From the NCBI GenBank assembly GCA_951802115.1, contig CATOPL010000012.1, positions 1 to 64,000 of the forward strand: a stretch of 64,000 nucleotides of DNA. The letters run 5' to 3'. Shown one piece after another: positions 55,013 through 64,000 of this stretch. Source of the DNA: an uncultured Lachnospiraceae bacterium (GTDB lineage Bacteria > Bacillota > Clostridia > Lachnospirales > Lachnospiraceae). Numbering within the stretch: the stretch's first letter is position 1; the number at the start of each line of letters is the position of its first letter. The position numbers were made by a program, and so were the translations under genes. The notes beneath the pieces were generated by a model. That model had not been told where the DNA came from. It saw only the letters and a list, made by a program, of their open reading frames with translations, and did not search any database.

Positions 55013-55678
55013 ATGAGTCAAAATCGGAAGATTGCATGTTATCTGACAATAATACTGCTTCTGGGCTGTATCGTGCAGGGAGAGATGCTGTGGCTCAAGG
55101 ATATTCTTGAAGCACAGATTCTTCCGGAGGAGAATGTACGAGGGGAGTTCGAGATTTACAGAGATACGCTGGAACTGATCTGGGAGGAGATTGTCTGGTT
55201 TCCGGTACCGGCCTCCTCTTCAAATGAACAGGCAGAAGTCGCTTTTGAAAACAGCTGGATGGCAGAGCGGAATTACGGCGGGAAAAGAAGTCACGAGGGT
55301 ACAGATATCATGGCTTTGACCGATCAGTCAGACTATTATCCTGTCGTCAGTATTACAGAGGGAACGGTTGAACAGGTAGGATGGCTGGAAAAAGGAGGAT
55401 ACCGGATTGGAATCCGTTCCGGAAACGGGAATTATTACTATTATGCACATCTGGCTTCTTATGCCGGAGAATGGGAACCAGGAGATCCGGTGGAAGCCGG
55501 AGACATACTTGGATATATGGGAGATACGGGCTATGGGCCGGAAGGAACAACCGGACAATTTCCGGTACATCTGCACCTTGGAATCTATGTCCCGCTGGGA
55601 GCCGATAAAGAAATGGCGGTAAACCCGTACTGGATGCTGAAATATCTGGAAAATTCAAAATTGACATATTCTTATTAA
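55013..55678 (+). CDS. M23-family metallopeptidase
   Basis: A 221-residue protein with one N-terminal membrane helix (about 8-26) and an LytM-type domain. Zinc ligands are His and Asp in RSHEGTDIM, and the HxH motif in PVHLHLGIYV, with GYMGDTGYGPEG between. It may cut peptidoglycan cross-links, or bind partners if not active. Its start is 55 bases from the divergent ylbJ. Confidence 0.9.
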   Translation: MSQNRKIACYLTIILLLGCIVQGEMLWLKDILEAQILPEENVRGEFEIYRDTLELIWEEIVWFPVPASSSNEQAEVAFENSWMAERNYGGKRSHEGTDIMALTDQSDYYPVVSITEGTVEQVGWLEKGGYRIGIRSGNGNYYYYAHLASYAGEWEPGDPVEAGDILGYMGDTGYGPEGTTGQFPVHLHLGIYVPLGADKEMAVNPYWMLKYLENSKLTYSY

Positions 55679-55777
55679 ATGGGATGTGTGATATACTGAT
55701 AACAGGCGCCTTAATTGGACGTCGGTATTTCGTATCCACAGCGCTATTCGCTGACAAAAGCAGAGAGGAACAGAATT

Positions 55778-57154
55778 ATGGAATTACCTGCATCATTTGT
55801 GGAGAACATGGAAAAGATTCTGGGATCAGAGCTTTCTGAATATCTGGCAAGTTATGAAAAGCCGAAATTTACCGGGCTTCGGGTAAATACTTCGAAGATT
55901 ACACTGGAAGAGTTTGAAAAAATTCACCCGTTTCGTACTCTGAAAAAAGTACCGTGGATCCCAAACGGATATTATTATACAGAAGAGGATGCTCCTACCA
56001 GGCATCCCTATTATTATGCAGGACTTTACTATATTCAGGAGCCGAGCGCAATGACGCCGGCGAGCGTGCTGCCGGTAAGCAAAGGGGATCGGGTCCTTGA
56101 TCTGTGTGCGGCTCCGGGGGGAAAGGCAACCGAGCTGGCGGCAAAGCTTTCACATACGGGGCTTTTAGTTGCCAATGATGCCAGTGCTTCCCGGACAAAA
56201 GCGCTTCTTAAGAACCTGGAAGTATTCGGAATGCCGAATATTCTGATTACCAGTGAAATGGGAGACAGACTGGATCGATATTTTCATGCGTATTTTGATA
56301 AGATTCTTGTTGACGCACCATGCTCCGGAGAAGGAATGTTCCGCAAACAGGCGCATATGATTCCGGCGTGGGAGAAGCAGGGACCGAGGGTGTTTGCCGG
56401 GATGCAGAGAGAGATTCTGGATCAGGCGGCGGAACTTTTAAAGCCGGGCGGGATGATGCTGTATTCAACTTGTACTTTTTCGGAGCTGGAAAATGAAGGA
56501 AGCGTGGATGATTTTCTGAAAAAACATCCGGATTTTCATCTGTCGGATATTCCCTGGTATGAAGGCTTCTGCCCCGGACAGCCAAAGCTTGTGAACAGCG
56601 GTTTTCCGCTGGAAAAATGTGTGCGTCTGTTTCCGCATAAGATTGACGGGGAAGGACATTTTCTGGCGCTTTTTATAAAAGATGGACAATCCACGGAAAA
56701 CAAACCAGGCAGAAGAAATCGTTCTACGAAATTGCCTCCGGAGCTGTCAGAATTTTTAAAAGACGTGTCAATGTCACTGGAACCGTCGGGTATTCAGATA
56801 CTGGATACGAAAGTATTCTGGATGCCGGATGGGATCGATCGCTGCCCGGGGCTTCGGTTTCTGAGGTCGGGACTGTATATGGGGGAACTGTTAAAAAAGC
56901 GTTTTGAACCGAGTCAGGCTTTTGCCATGGTACTGAAAAAAGAAGAGTATGCTTCGACGATTGATCTTGCAGCTTCGGATGAGAGAGTGATTCGCTATCT
57001 GAAAGGAGAGACGATCGAAGTGCAGTCTGAGGAAAGCAGCAGGAAAGATGGATGGCAGCTGATCTGCGTGGACGGATACCCGCTGGGCTGGGGAAAGCTG
57101 GTTCGCGGAACACTTCGCAACAAATATTTTTCCGGATGGAGGATGAATGCATGA
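55778..57154 (+). CDS. RsmF/NSUN-like RNA m5C methyltransferase
   Basis: About 458 residues from ATG 55778 (GAGAGGAA before). SAM motif: LDLCAAPGGKATELAAKLSH; catalytic Cys motifs VDAPCSGEGMFRK (motif IV) and YSTCTFSELENEG (motif VI). A C-terminal PUA-like RNA-binding part (about 370-458) gives it RsmF-like architecture. It methylates cytosine C5 in rRNA; the site is not readable. It overlaps the next gene by four bases. Confidence 0.93.
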   Translation: MELPASFVENMEKILGSELSEYLASYEKPKFTGLRVNTSKITLEEFEKIHPFRTLKKVPWIPNGYYYTEEDAPTRHPYYYAGLYYIQEPSAMTPASVLPVSKGDRVLDLCAAPGGKATELAAKLSHTGLLVANDASASRTKALLKNLEVFGMPNILITSEMGDRLDRYFHAYFDKILVDAPCSGEGMFRKQAHMIPAWEKQGPRVFAGMQREILDQAAELLKPGGMMLYSTCTFSELENEGSVDDFLKKHPDFHLSDIPWYEGFCPGQPKLVNSGFPLEKCVRLFPHKIDGEGHFLALFIKDGQSTENKPGRRNRSTKLPPELSEFLKDVSMSLEPSGIQILDTKVFWMPDGIDRCPGLRFLRSGLYMGELLKKRFEPSQAFAMVLKKEEYASTIDLAASDERVIRYLKGETIEVQSEESSRKDGWQLICVDGYPLGWGKLVRGTLRNKYFSGWRMNA

Positions 57155-57876
57155 TGCGGCTTGACAGGTTCCTTTGCGAGACCGGTTTTGGTACCAGGAG
57201 CCAGGTCAAAGATCTGGTGAAGAAAGGACTGGTGACGGTTAACAGAACAGTGGCGGGCAAGCCGGAACAGAAGGTGGACGAGGCAAGAGATACGGTGATC
57301 TGCAACGGAAAAAAGGCGGTGTATGCGAAGTTTGTCTATATAATGCTTCATAAACCGGCGGGATATGTTTCTGCAACATCAGACAGCCGGGAGCAGACAG
57401 TACTGGACCTGCTTTGCAAGGAACTACAAAAAGGAATATTTCCGGTGGGAAGACTTGACAAAGACACCGAAGGTCTTTTACTTCTGACGGATGACGGAGA
57501 TCTTGCGCATCTTCTTCTGTCCCCTAAAAGGCATGTGGACAAGACATATTATGCACAGATTGAGGGATGTGTGACAGAAGAACATGTAAAGCGGTTTTGG
57601 GAAGGGATTGAGATCGGTGAGAAAAAAGAGACGCTTCCCTCGAAACTTCAAATATTGAAAAGCGCGGCGGTAAGCGAGATCAAGGTGACAATCCAGGAGG
57701 GAAAATATCATCAGATCAAGCGGATGTTTGAGGCAGTTGGATGCAAAGTGCTCTATCTGAAAAGGCTTTCCATGGGAACTTTGGAACTGGATCAAGCTTT
57801 GAAAGCAGGCGAATACAGAGCTCTGACAGAGGAAGAAATAAAAAGTCTGAAACAGCTGACCGGACAGCAAATCTGA
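57151..57876 (+). CDS. RsuA/RluB-family pseudouridine synthase
   Basis: About 241 residues from ATG 57151 (ATGA overlap). S4 domain: RLDRFLCETGFGTRSQVKDL. The catalytic Asp lies in GRLDKDTEGLLLLTDDGDLA, and KRMFEAVGCKVLYLKRLSMG is typical of RsuA/RluB/RluE. It makes one pseudouridine in rRNA (RsuA type at 516 likely). In an operon with RsmF-like and YgiQ genes. Confidence 0.94.
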   Translation: MMRLDRFLCETGFGTRSQVKDLVKKGLVTVNRTVAGKPEQKVDEARDTVICNGKKAVYAKFVYIMLHKPAGYVSATSDSREQTVLDLLCKELQKGIFPVGRLDKDTEGLLLLTDDGDLAHLLLSPKRHVDKTYYAQIEGCVTEEHVKRFWEGIEIGEKKETLPSKLQILKSAAVSEIKVTIQEGKYHQIKRMFEAVGCKVLYLKRLSMGTLELDQALKAGEYRALTEEEIKSLKQLTGQQI

Positions 57877-57938
57877 ATATATCCGGACAGTACCGGAAAA
57901 ACGAAATTAAAATGGCAGAAGAGGGGTGAAACAGGCAA

Positions 57939-59891
57939 ATGGTCATAGATGACAAGAAAAGTCAGAAAGTAAATTCGGAAACGGACAGATCTGCCTGTGG
58001 ATTTTTGCCGGTGTGTTCCGAAGATATGAAACGGCTTCATATCCGCCGGTTTGATTTTGTCTATGTATTCGGGGACGCTTATGTAGATCATCCATCGTTT
58101 GGCCCTGCCATCATCAGCCGGGTGCTGCAGGCGCACGGATACACAGTAGGTATGATTCCGCAGCCGGATTTTCGGAATGCAGACAGTATTGCCATTTTTG
58201 GCGAGCCGCGGCTTGGATTTTTAGTGTCTGCCGGCAACATGGATTCTATGGTCAATCACTATACGGCGGCAAAAAAGCATCGGAGTACCGACAGCTATAC
58301 ACCGGGCGGTGAGACGGGCAGAAGGCCGGACCGGGCGGTGATCGTCTACTGTAACCTGATCCGGCAAAAATTTAAAAAGGCGCCGATTATCGCAGGAGGT
58401 ATTGAAGCATCCCTGCGTCGTCTGGCGCATTATGATTACTGGTCGGACTCTGTGCGTCGTTCCATTCTTCTGGAGAGCGGCGCGGATCTGATCTCTTATG
58501 GAATGGGAGAACGGTCTGTAGTCGCGGTTGCCAAAGCGCTGAATGCAGGGCTTTCCATACAGGAGATCACCCGTATTCCCGGAACCGTTTGCAAAGTCCG
58601 CTCACTTTCCGCAGTGGAGGACTATCTTTTACTGCCTGCATATGATGAGATCTTAAAAGACAGAAAAAAATATGCTCAGAGCTTTTATATACAGTACTGC
58701 AATACCGATCCTTTCTCCGGAAAAAGGCTGGTGGAAGCATATTCCAAAGGCTGTTATGTCGTGCAGAATCCGGCGTCGGAACCGCTTTCCCGGGAGGAAA
58801 TGGATGAAATCTACGGACTTCCTTATATGAGGACCTGGCATCCTATGTATGACCAGAAAGGAGGAATACCGGCGCTGTCGGAAGTAAAATTCAGTCTGGT
58901 AAGCTGTCGGGGCTGCTTTGGAGGATGCTCTTTTTGCGCACTGACTTTTCATCAGGGAAGAATTGTCCAGTCGAGAAGTCATAAGTCTCTGCTGGCAGAG
59001 GCGGTAAAGATAACAAAGGCTCCGGATTTTAAAGGATATATCCACGATGTAGGAGGTCCTACGGCAGATTTTCGCGCACCTGCCTGCGATTTGCAGATGA
59101 AAAGAGGGACATGTAAAGAAAAACAGTGTCTGTTTCCCGTACCGTGCAAAAATCTGAAGGCAGATCATGAAGATTATATAGTACTTCTGAGAAAACTCCG
59201 CGCTCTTCCCGGTGTAAAGAAAGTATTTATCCGTTCCGGTATCCGGTTTGACTATGTTCTGGCAGACAAAAACAGCCGGTTTCTGGAAGAGCTGTGCCGT
59301 TATCATGTAAGCGGTCAGCTTAAAGTGGCTCCGGAGCATGTCAGCAACGCAGTGCTCTCGCTCCTTGGGAAACCGCAGCACGCGGTGTATGAAGAGTTTT
59401 CCAGGCAATATCGAAAAATGAACGAAAGACTGAATAAGAAACAATATCTGGTGCCTTATCTGATGTCCTCACATCCCGGAAGTACGTGGAAGGAAGCTGT
59501 AAAACTGGCAGAATACTGCAGAGACCTGGGATATATGCCGGAACAGGTGCAGGATTTTTATCCGACGCCCTCTACGATCTCTACCTGCATGTATTATACC
59601 GGACTGGACCCGAGGACAATGGCGCCGGTCTATGTACCAAAAAGCCTTCATGAAAAAGAAATGCAGCGGGCTTTAATCCAGTACCGGAAACCCGGGAACC
59701 GTGCTCTGGTGGAGGAAGCCCTGAAGCTGGCAGGAAGAGAAGATCTGATTGGATATGGTCCTGGGTGTCTGCTTCGCCCTAAAGGAAAGAGAGAAACAGC
59801 GGCTGAGAAAAAAGGCAGAAGCGCGTCTGCCGTCAGATCAGGAAAAAAGAAAACCATCCGAAACATTCACCGAAAAAAACAGGAGCGATAG
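57939..59891 (+). CDS. YgiQ-family radical SAM protein
   Basis: A 650-residue protein with the radical SAM cluster CRGCFGGCSFCAL (Cys-x3-Cys-x2-Cys at about residues 324-331) and the family N-terminal segment FGDAYVDHPSFGPAIISRVL. Central block VAPEHVSNAVLSLLGKPQH and YPTPSTISTCMYYTG also fit. The C-terminal about 40 residues are basic, Lys/Arg-rich. YgiQ-like enzymes have no proven reaction. AGAGGGG lies upstream of the ATG. Size is normal. Confidence 0.92.
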   Translation: MVIDDKKSQKVNSETDRSACGFLPVCSEDMKRLHIRRFDFVYVFGDAYVDHPSFGPAIISRVLQAHGYTVGMIPQPDFRNADSIAIFGEPRLGFLVSAGNMDSMVNHYTAAKKHRSTDSYTPGGETGRRPDRAVIVYCNLIRQKFKKAPIIAGGIEASLRRLAHYDYWSDSVRRSILLESGADLISYGMGERSVVAVAKALNAGLSIQEITRIPGTVCKVRSLSAVEDYLLLPAYDEILKDRKKYAQSFYIQYCNTDPFSGKRLVEAYSKGCYVVQNPASEPLSREEMDEIYGLPYMRTWHPMYDQKGGIPALSEVKFSLVSCRGCFGGCSFCALTFHQGRIVQSRSHKSLLAEAVKITKAPDFKGYIHDVGGPTADFRAPACDLQMKRGTCKEKQCLFPVPCKNLKADHEDYIVLLRKLRALPGVKKVFIRSGIRFDYVLADKNSRFLEELCRYHVSGQLKVAPEHVSNAVLSLLGKPQHAVYEEFSRQYRKMNERLNKKQYLVPYLMSSHPGSTWKEAVKLAEYCRDLGYMPEQVQDFYPTPSTISTCMYYTGLDPRTMAPVYVPKSLHEKEMQRALIQYRKPGNRALVEEALKLAGREDLIGYGPGCLLRPKGKRETAAEKKGRSASAVRSGKKKTIRNIHRKKQER

Positions 59892-60491
59892 ATGCGTACA
59901 AAGCTTGCAAAAGGAACTTATGGATATCTGTATCGGAATAAAATTCAGGCCTGGAAACGGGCGGCTTTGATGCTGTCCGTATCGGCAGTTATTTTTCTTG
60001 CCGCATGGATTCTTCATGGAACCCGCGAAAATGTCATGACGGTTGTGGCGATTGTAGGCTGTCTGCCCGGCTGTAATCAGGTAGTGCGTGCGATCCTGGC
60101 CAGCCGTTATCATTCCATGGAGAGCGTGTTATGGGAACAGGTGGAGGCAGAACGCGGCAGTCTGCCGGTTCTCTACGAAAATGTGTTTACTTCTTATGAG
60201 ACGAATTACTATGTGGACTGTATCGTTGTGGCCGGAAGAGAGATAATCGGATATTCCAGCGATCCGGGGCTGGATCCGGCAAAAGCGGCGGAACATATCC
60301 GGTCCATGTTAAAGAACAGCTCCTATAAACAGAATGTAAACATTTTAAAAGATCAGAAAAAGTATCTGGAACGTATTCATGCTCTTTCGAAAGCTGAAAC
60401 GGAGCGCGTGCCTTTTAAGGAGGACGATCGTTATCCGGGTTTTACAAGAGACGAGATTATTCTGCATCTTCTGATGGCAATCTCATTATAA
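59892..60491 (+). CDS. Membrane protein of unknown function
   Basis: A 199-residue protein starting right at the YgiQ stop. Two close hydrophobic helices (about residues 25-44 and 48-68) are followed by a soluble domain of about 130 residues with conserved-looking YVDCIVVAGREIIGYSSDPG. No motif was recognised. Its position between YgiQ and RluA-type genes suggests co-transcription. Homologues are common in Lachnospiraceae as uncharacterised proteins. Confidence 0.7.
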   Translation: MRTKLAKGTYGYLYRNKIQAWKRAALMLSVSAVIFLAAWILHGTRENVMTVVAIVGCLPGCNQVVRAILASRYHSMESVLWEQVEAERGSLPVLYENVFTSYETNYYVDCIVVAGREIIGYSSDPGLDPAKAAEHIRSMLKNSSYKQNVNILKDQKKYLERIHALSKAETERVPFKEDDRYPGFTRDEIILHLLMAISL

Positions 60492-60542
60492 GCTGTAAAA
60501 AGCATGCAGACAGAGCAGGTTTTTATATCGGGAGGATCATGG

Positions 60543-61535
60543 ATGAAACGGATTATTGCCGGAGAGGAAGAAGCAGGACAGCGTCTGGACAGGCTTTTGT
60601 CCCGTTATCTTCAGAATGCCCCTAAAAGTTTTCTGTATAAAATGCTGCGGAAGAAAAATATTACACTCAATGGAAAAAAGGCAGACGGCGGCGAGAAAAT
60701 ACAGACCGGGGATGAAATAAACATTTTTTTATCAGATGAGACTTATGAAAAATTTTCGTGCAGATCCCGGAAAAAAGACGGTTTTTGTCCGGTAACAAAT
60801 CTGGATATCATTTATGAAGACGATCATATTCTTTTAATCAATAAGCCTGCGGGCATGCTGACGCAAAAAGCAAAGCCGGAGGATGTTTCGCTGAATGAAT
60901 ACATGCTTGGTTATCTGCAGCGGAGCGGACAGTGGACGGAATCTGAAAAGACGGACCGCGTAGAGTATGCATTTCGCCCGTCAGTCTGCAACCGTCTGGA
61001 CCGGAACACAAGCGGAATCGTTGTCTGCGGAAAATCCCTGGCAGGACTGCGGAAAATGTCTGAGCTTCTGAGAAACAGAACCGTGCACAAATATTATCAT
61101 TGTCTTGTGGCCGGACAGGTCAGCACGAAGAGAAACATCAGAGGATATTTATGGAAAGACTGCTCGACGAATAAAGTACATGTTCTTGCAGAGGAAAAAC
61201 AGAATTCGGTGTTCATTGAAACAGAATATCGTCCGCTCAAAATGTTTTCAGACAGTACGTTTCTGGAAGTCCGTCTGGTTACAGGCCGTTCTCATCAGAT
61301 CCGTGCGCATCTGGCCTCAGAAGGACATCCGATTATCGGGGACTTTAAATATGGCAACCGGGAGACGAATGCAGTTTATAAAAAAAGATATCAGGTTCAC
61401 AGTCAGCTTCTTCATGCCGGACGGCTGGAGTTTCCTGTCATGGAAAAACCGCTCGAACTGCTTTCCGGAAAAGTATTTCGGGCTGAATTGCCTGAAGTGA
61501 TGAAAAGGATCATAAAAGAAAAGGAAAAGGGGTAA
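60543..61535 (+). CDS. RluA-family pseudouridine synthase with S4 domain
   Basis: About 330 residues from ATG 60543 (GGGAGGATC before). S4 domain: GQRLDRLLSRYLQNAPKSFL. Catalytic Asp in NRLDRNTSGIVVCGKS (HRLDxxTSG-type), and GRSHQIRAHLASEGHPIIGD. It makes pseudouridine in 23S rRNA or tRNA. Precedes recU by seven bases. Confidence 0.94.
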   Translation: MKRIIAGEEEAGQRLDRLLSRYLQNAPKSFLYKMLRKKNITLNGKKADGGEKIQTGDEINIFLSDETYEKFSCRSRKKDGFCPVTNLDIIYEDDHILLINKPAGMLTQKAKPEDVSLNEYMLGYLQRSGQWTESEKTDRVEYAFRPSVCNRLDRNTSGIVVCGKSLAGLRKMSELLRNRTVHKYYHCLVAGQVSTKRNIRGYLWKDCSTNKVHVLAEEKQNSVFIETEYRPLKMFSDSTFLEVRLVTGRSHQIRAHLASEGHPIIGDFKYGNRETNAVYKKRYQVHSQLLHAGRLEFPVMEKPLELLSGKVFRAELPEVMKRIIKEKEKG

Positions 61536-61542
61536 GAAAAGG

Positions 61543-62088
61543 ATGTCTACCTGGAATACGCGGGGTCTTCGGGGCTCCACGCTGGAGGATATGATCAATC
61601 GTACCAACGAAAAGTATCGGGAAAAAGGACTGGCGCTGATTCAGAAAGTTCCTACGCCCATCACGCCCATCAAGATTGACAAGGAACACAGGCATATTAC
61701 ACTTGCATATTTTGAACAGAAAAGTACCGTAGATTATATTGGAGCGGTACAGGGGATTCCGGTCTGCTTTGACGCCAAAGAATGCAATGTACATACGTTC
61801 CCGCTTCACAATGTTCACGAACATCAGGTATTATTTATGAAGGATTTTGAAAAGCAGGGAGGAAAGGCGTTTCTGATCATTCATTATACTTCGGAACAAA
61901 CATTTTATTATCTGCATATCCGGCAGTTGCTCACGTTCTGGAAACGGGCAAAGGACGGAGGAAGAAAAAGTTTTCGGATCGAGGAATTGGATCCGAACTA
62001 TTTTTTTGATTCAAAAAATGGATTTCTGGTGCCGTATCTGGAACCATTGAGCCTGGATCTGGAATCGGAGGTTGACAATCACGTGTGA
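61543..62088 (+). CDS. recU: Holliday junction resolvase RecU
   Basis: A 181-residue nuclease. It has RGLRGSTLEDMINRTNEKYR, TVDYIGAVQGIPVCFDAKEC with the acidic metal residues, and the Gln/Glu region QVLFMKDFEKQGGKAFLIIH. RecU cuts four-way DNA junctions in recombination repair in Firmicutes. The final bases contain the his promoter -35. Length is slightly shorter than Bacillus RecU (about 206 aa). Confidence 0.92.
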   Translation: MSTWNTRGLRGSTLEDMINRTNEKYREKGLALIQKVPTPITPIKIDKEHRHITLAYFEQKSTVDYIGAVQGIPVCFDAKECNVHTFPLHNVHEHQVLFMKDFEKQGGKAFLIIHYTSEQTFYYLHIRQLLTFWKRAKDGGRKSFRIEELDPNYFFDSKNGFLVPYLEPLSLDLESEVDNHV

Positions 62089-62099
62089 CATGCTATAAT
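62072..62099 (+). promoter_or_regulatory. Consensus promoter of the his operon
   Basis: TTGACA (62072-62077), a 16-base spacer and TGC-extended TATAAT (62094-62099) straddle the recU stop. A leader of about 150 bases follows before hisZ. It contains TGATTTA-ctatga-TAAATCA (62125-62144), an inverted repeat. Confidence 0.75.
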
Positions 62100-62257
62100 A
62101 CTCATGTTAACTTTAACAAAGCAGTGATTTACTATGATAAATCAAATATGGTATGTGGATATTGGTCACAGCGTGCAGTCCTGATAGGCCTGACTGAAAA
62201 TAAAGGCGACCAGGTTTCTGCGGACTTGCAAAGAGAATCGAAAGGAATGATAAAAAC

Positions 62258-63448
62258 ATGTACAGGCAGATTTTACATACTCCGGAAGGAGTGCGGGATC
62301 TATATAACGGGGAATGCAGACGGAAAAATCAGATACAGAATTTGCTGCACGAGGTCCTGCAAAGTTACGGATATGAAGATATTCAGACGCCGACTTTTGA
62401 ATTCTTTGATGTGTTCAGCAGAGAAGTTGGAACAGTTCCTTCCAAAGATCTGTTCAAATTTTTTGACAGAGAAGGCAACACGCTGGTGCTCAGGCCGGAT
62501 ATTACACCATCCATTGCCAGAGCGGTGTCAAAATATTTTGAGGATGAGGATATGCCGGTACGTCTCTGTTATGCGGCAGATACCTTTATTAACCACTCTG
62601 ATTTCCAGGGACGTCTGAAGGAAAATACACAGCTTGGAGCTGAGTTGATTGGCGATGGAAGCGTGGAAGCCGATGCGGAGATGATCGCACTGGTATCAGA
62701 ATCGCTGCTTCGGACAGGATTAAAAGAATTTCAGGTAAGCATCGGACACGTCGATTTTTTTAAAAGCCTTCTGAGGGAATCCAGACTCGGTGAAGAGATG
62801 GAACGAAAGCTGAGAGAATTTATTTCCAACAAAAATATTTACGGAGTGAGAGAGCTTCTGGAACCGCTGCCGGTTGCATCGGGTCTGAAAGAAGCCTTTG
62901 CAGCTATTCCGGATCTGTTTGGTTCTGTGGAAATTCTGGAAAAAGCGGACGTCTGCGCTGTAACTGAGGATGCAAAACGAGCGCTCGAAAGACTCCGCAG
63001 AATTTATGATCTGCTTTCCTGCTACGGATATGAGAAATATGCCGCTTTTGACCTGGGCGTGGTCAGCAAATATAAATATTATACAGGAATTATTTTTCAG
63101 GCATATACGTATGGGACCGGGGAAGCGGTTGCCAAAGGAGGACGTTATGATACTCTGATGGATCATTTCGGAAAGCCGGCCCCGGCAACCGGATTTGCTT
63201 TTGTGGTCGATCGTCTGATGAATGCGCTCTCACGTCAGAAAGTGGAAGTGGATACCGACATGAGAAAAGTCATGATTGTTTACCGGGCTTCACAGGCTGA
63301 ATCTGCGATTAAAAGAGCGATGGAACTTCGCAGACAGGGAACAGTCGTAGAACTGATGCCGGAACGGATCGGCAGAGATTATAAAGCGTATGCACAGAGA
63401 AACGGGATCTGCGAGGTCATATGTACAGGAGAGGAGGCCCTGGTATGA
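62258..63448 (+). CDS. hisZ: ATP phosphoribosyltransferase regulatory subunit
   Basis: A 396-residue HisRS-like protein. It opens [20 protein letters not shown], with [20 protein letters not shown] and [16 protein letters not shown] (class II synthetase motif 2-like). It lacks the anticodon-binding domain of HisRS. With short-form HisG it makes the first histidine enzyme. Its stop overlaps the hisG start (ATGA). Confidence 0.95.
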   Translation: MYRQILHTPEGVRDLYNGECRRKNQIQNLLHEVLQSYGYEDIQTPTFEFFDVFSREVGTVPSKDLFKFFDREGNTLVLRPDITPSIARAVSKYFEDEDMPVRLCYAADTFINHSDFQGRLKENTQLGAELIGDGSVEADAEMIALVSESLLRTGLKEFQVSIGHVDFFKSLLRESRLGEEMERKLREFISNKNIYGVRELLEPLPVASGLKEAFAAIPDLFGSVEILEKADVCAVTEDAKRALERLRRIYDLLSCYGYEKYAAFDLGVVSKYKYYTGIIFQAYTYGTGEAVAKGGRYDTLMDHFGKPAPATGFAFVVDRLMNALSRQKVEVDTDMRKVMIVYRASQAESAIKRAMELRRQGTVVELMPERIGRDYKAYAQRNGICEVICTGEEALV

Positions 63449-64000
63449 GATATCTGACATTTGCTCTTGGTAAAGGACGTCTTGCCAGAAAAAGCATGGA
63501 ACTTTTTGAACAGATCGGTATTACCTGTGAGGAAATGCAGGATCCGGCAACAAGAAAACTGATATTTGTAAATGAAGAGCTGAAGCTCCGGTTTTTTCTT
63601 GCAAAAGCGCCGGACGTGCCGACTTATGTGGAATATGGGGCAGCCGATGTGGGAATTGTCGGCAAAGATACAATTCTTGAAGAACACAGACGGATGTATG
63701 AGGTACTGGATCTGGGATACGGGAAGTGCCGGATGTGTGTGTGCGGACCGGAATCTGCCAGAGAACTTCTGAAGCATCAGGAACTGATCCGTGTGGCAAC
63801 CAAATATCCGCATATTGCCAAAGAGTATTTTTATAATCAGAAACACCAGACGGTAGAAATTATTAAATTAAACGGTTCTATTGAACTTGCGCCGATCGTG
63901 GGACTGTCAGAGGTCATCGTGGATATTGTGGAGACCGGGTCAACACTGAAGGAAAACGGATTGAAAGTGCTCGAAGAAGTATGTCCGTTATCGGCACGCA
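63445..64000 (+). CDS. hisG: ATP phosphoribosyltransferase catalytic subunit (partial)
   Basis: Begins at ATG 63445 after GGAGGCCCTGGT and stays open to the window edge (185 codons, no stop). It opens [20 protein letters not shown] and continues [20 protein letters not shown], then [20 protein letters not shown] and [12 protein letters not shown], all HisG motifs. This is the short form that needs HisZ. It joins ATP and PRPP, the first and feedback-controlled step of histidine synthesis. The C-terminal end is beyond the window. Confidence 0.95.
   Translation, partial: MRYLTFALGKGRLARKSMELFEQIGITCEEMQDPATRKLIFVNEELKLRFFLAKAPDVPTYVEYGAADVGIVGKDTILEEHRRMYEVLDLGYGKCRMCVCGPESARELLKHQELIRVATKYPHIAKEYFYNQKHQTVEIIKLNGSIELAPIVGLSEVIVDIVETGSTLKENGLKVLEEVCPLSAR

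Noticed and set aside
62100..62257. T-box riboswitch in the his leader
   Set aside because: The conserved T-box (AGGGTGG-type) and specifier pattern are not present.
62085..62618. 177-residue frame over the his leader and hisZ start
   Set aside because: It overlaps the conserved hisZ N-terminus out of frame and has no motif.

Overview
The window is a chromosomal segment of a Gram-positive, spore-forming Clostridia, most likely a Lachnospiraceae member (Blautia/Dorea/Ruminococcus-like gut relatives). This rests on sporulation genes (yqfC, yqfD, ylbJ, SpoVB-like, BofC-like), the Firmicute-type L27 N-terminal extension, strong AGGAGG ribosome sites, RecU, hisZ-type histidine synthesis, clostridial DUF families (DUF4179, DUF4317, DUF6179, DUF6323) and moderate GC. 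No rRNA, tRNA, CRISPR array, prophage or transposase gene was seen. The sequence ends inside hisG.

Layout. 1-4.6 kb: a structured, repeat-like intergenic block, a TRIC/UPF0126 channel, an NSS sodium symporter and a chemoreceptor. 4.8-10.4 kb: a probable operon with a PucR-type regulator, a secreted FG-GAP-like protein, a response regulator, a sensor kinase and a membrane-anchored protein. 10.4-24 kb: YgjP-like peptidase, cell-wall amidase, ABC-F ATPase, short DUF4317 protein, nitroreductase-DUF1266 fusion, TtcA-like enzyme, a second two-component system, a WYL regulator, CBS-pyrophosphatase and an aldo/keto reductase. 23.5-28.8 kb: a conserved translation/NAD block (L21 leader, rplU, rpmA, obgE, yhbY, nadD, yqeK, rsfS, NUDIX), broken between nadD and yqeK by a large palindromic element.

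28.8-38.9 kb is accessory: an AEC transporter, a tandem DUF305 Cys/His-rich protein, an SPFH protein with a ribbon-helix-helix partner, three ECF sigma/anti-sigma units side by side, and a DUF6323/DUF6179 pair. 39-43.7 kb: a VanG-like D-Ala-D-X ligase next to an alanine racemase, an NhaC antiporter, a Nif11-like small protein and a DUF2284 protein. 44-64 kb: sporulation and core genes (yqfC-yqfD-phoH-ybeY, SpoVB-like, BofC-like), proline synthesis with proA fused to 5-formyl-THF cyclo-ligase, rsmD-coaD, ylbJ, M23 peptidase, RNA-modification enzymes, a YgiQ radical SAM protein, recU and the start of the his operon.

The most interesting signals are the palindromic element at 26875-27166 and related copies at about 11010 and 20761; the ECF sigma cluster with a possible AUC start and an ECF-type promoter beside it; the enzyme fusions; the doubled DUF305 protein; and the FG-GAP/two-component operon. 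None of these was tested by database search here.
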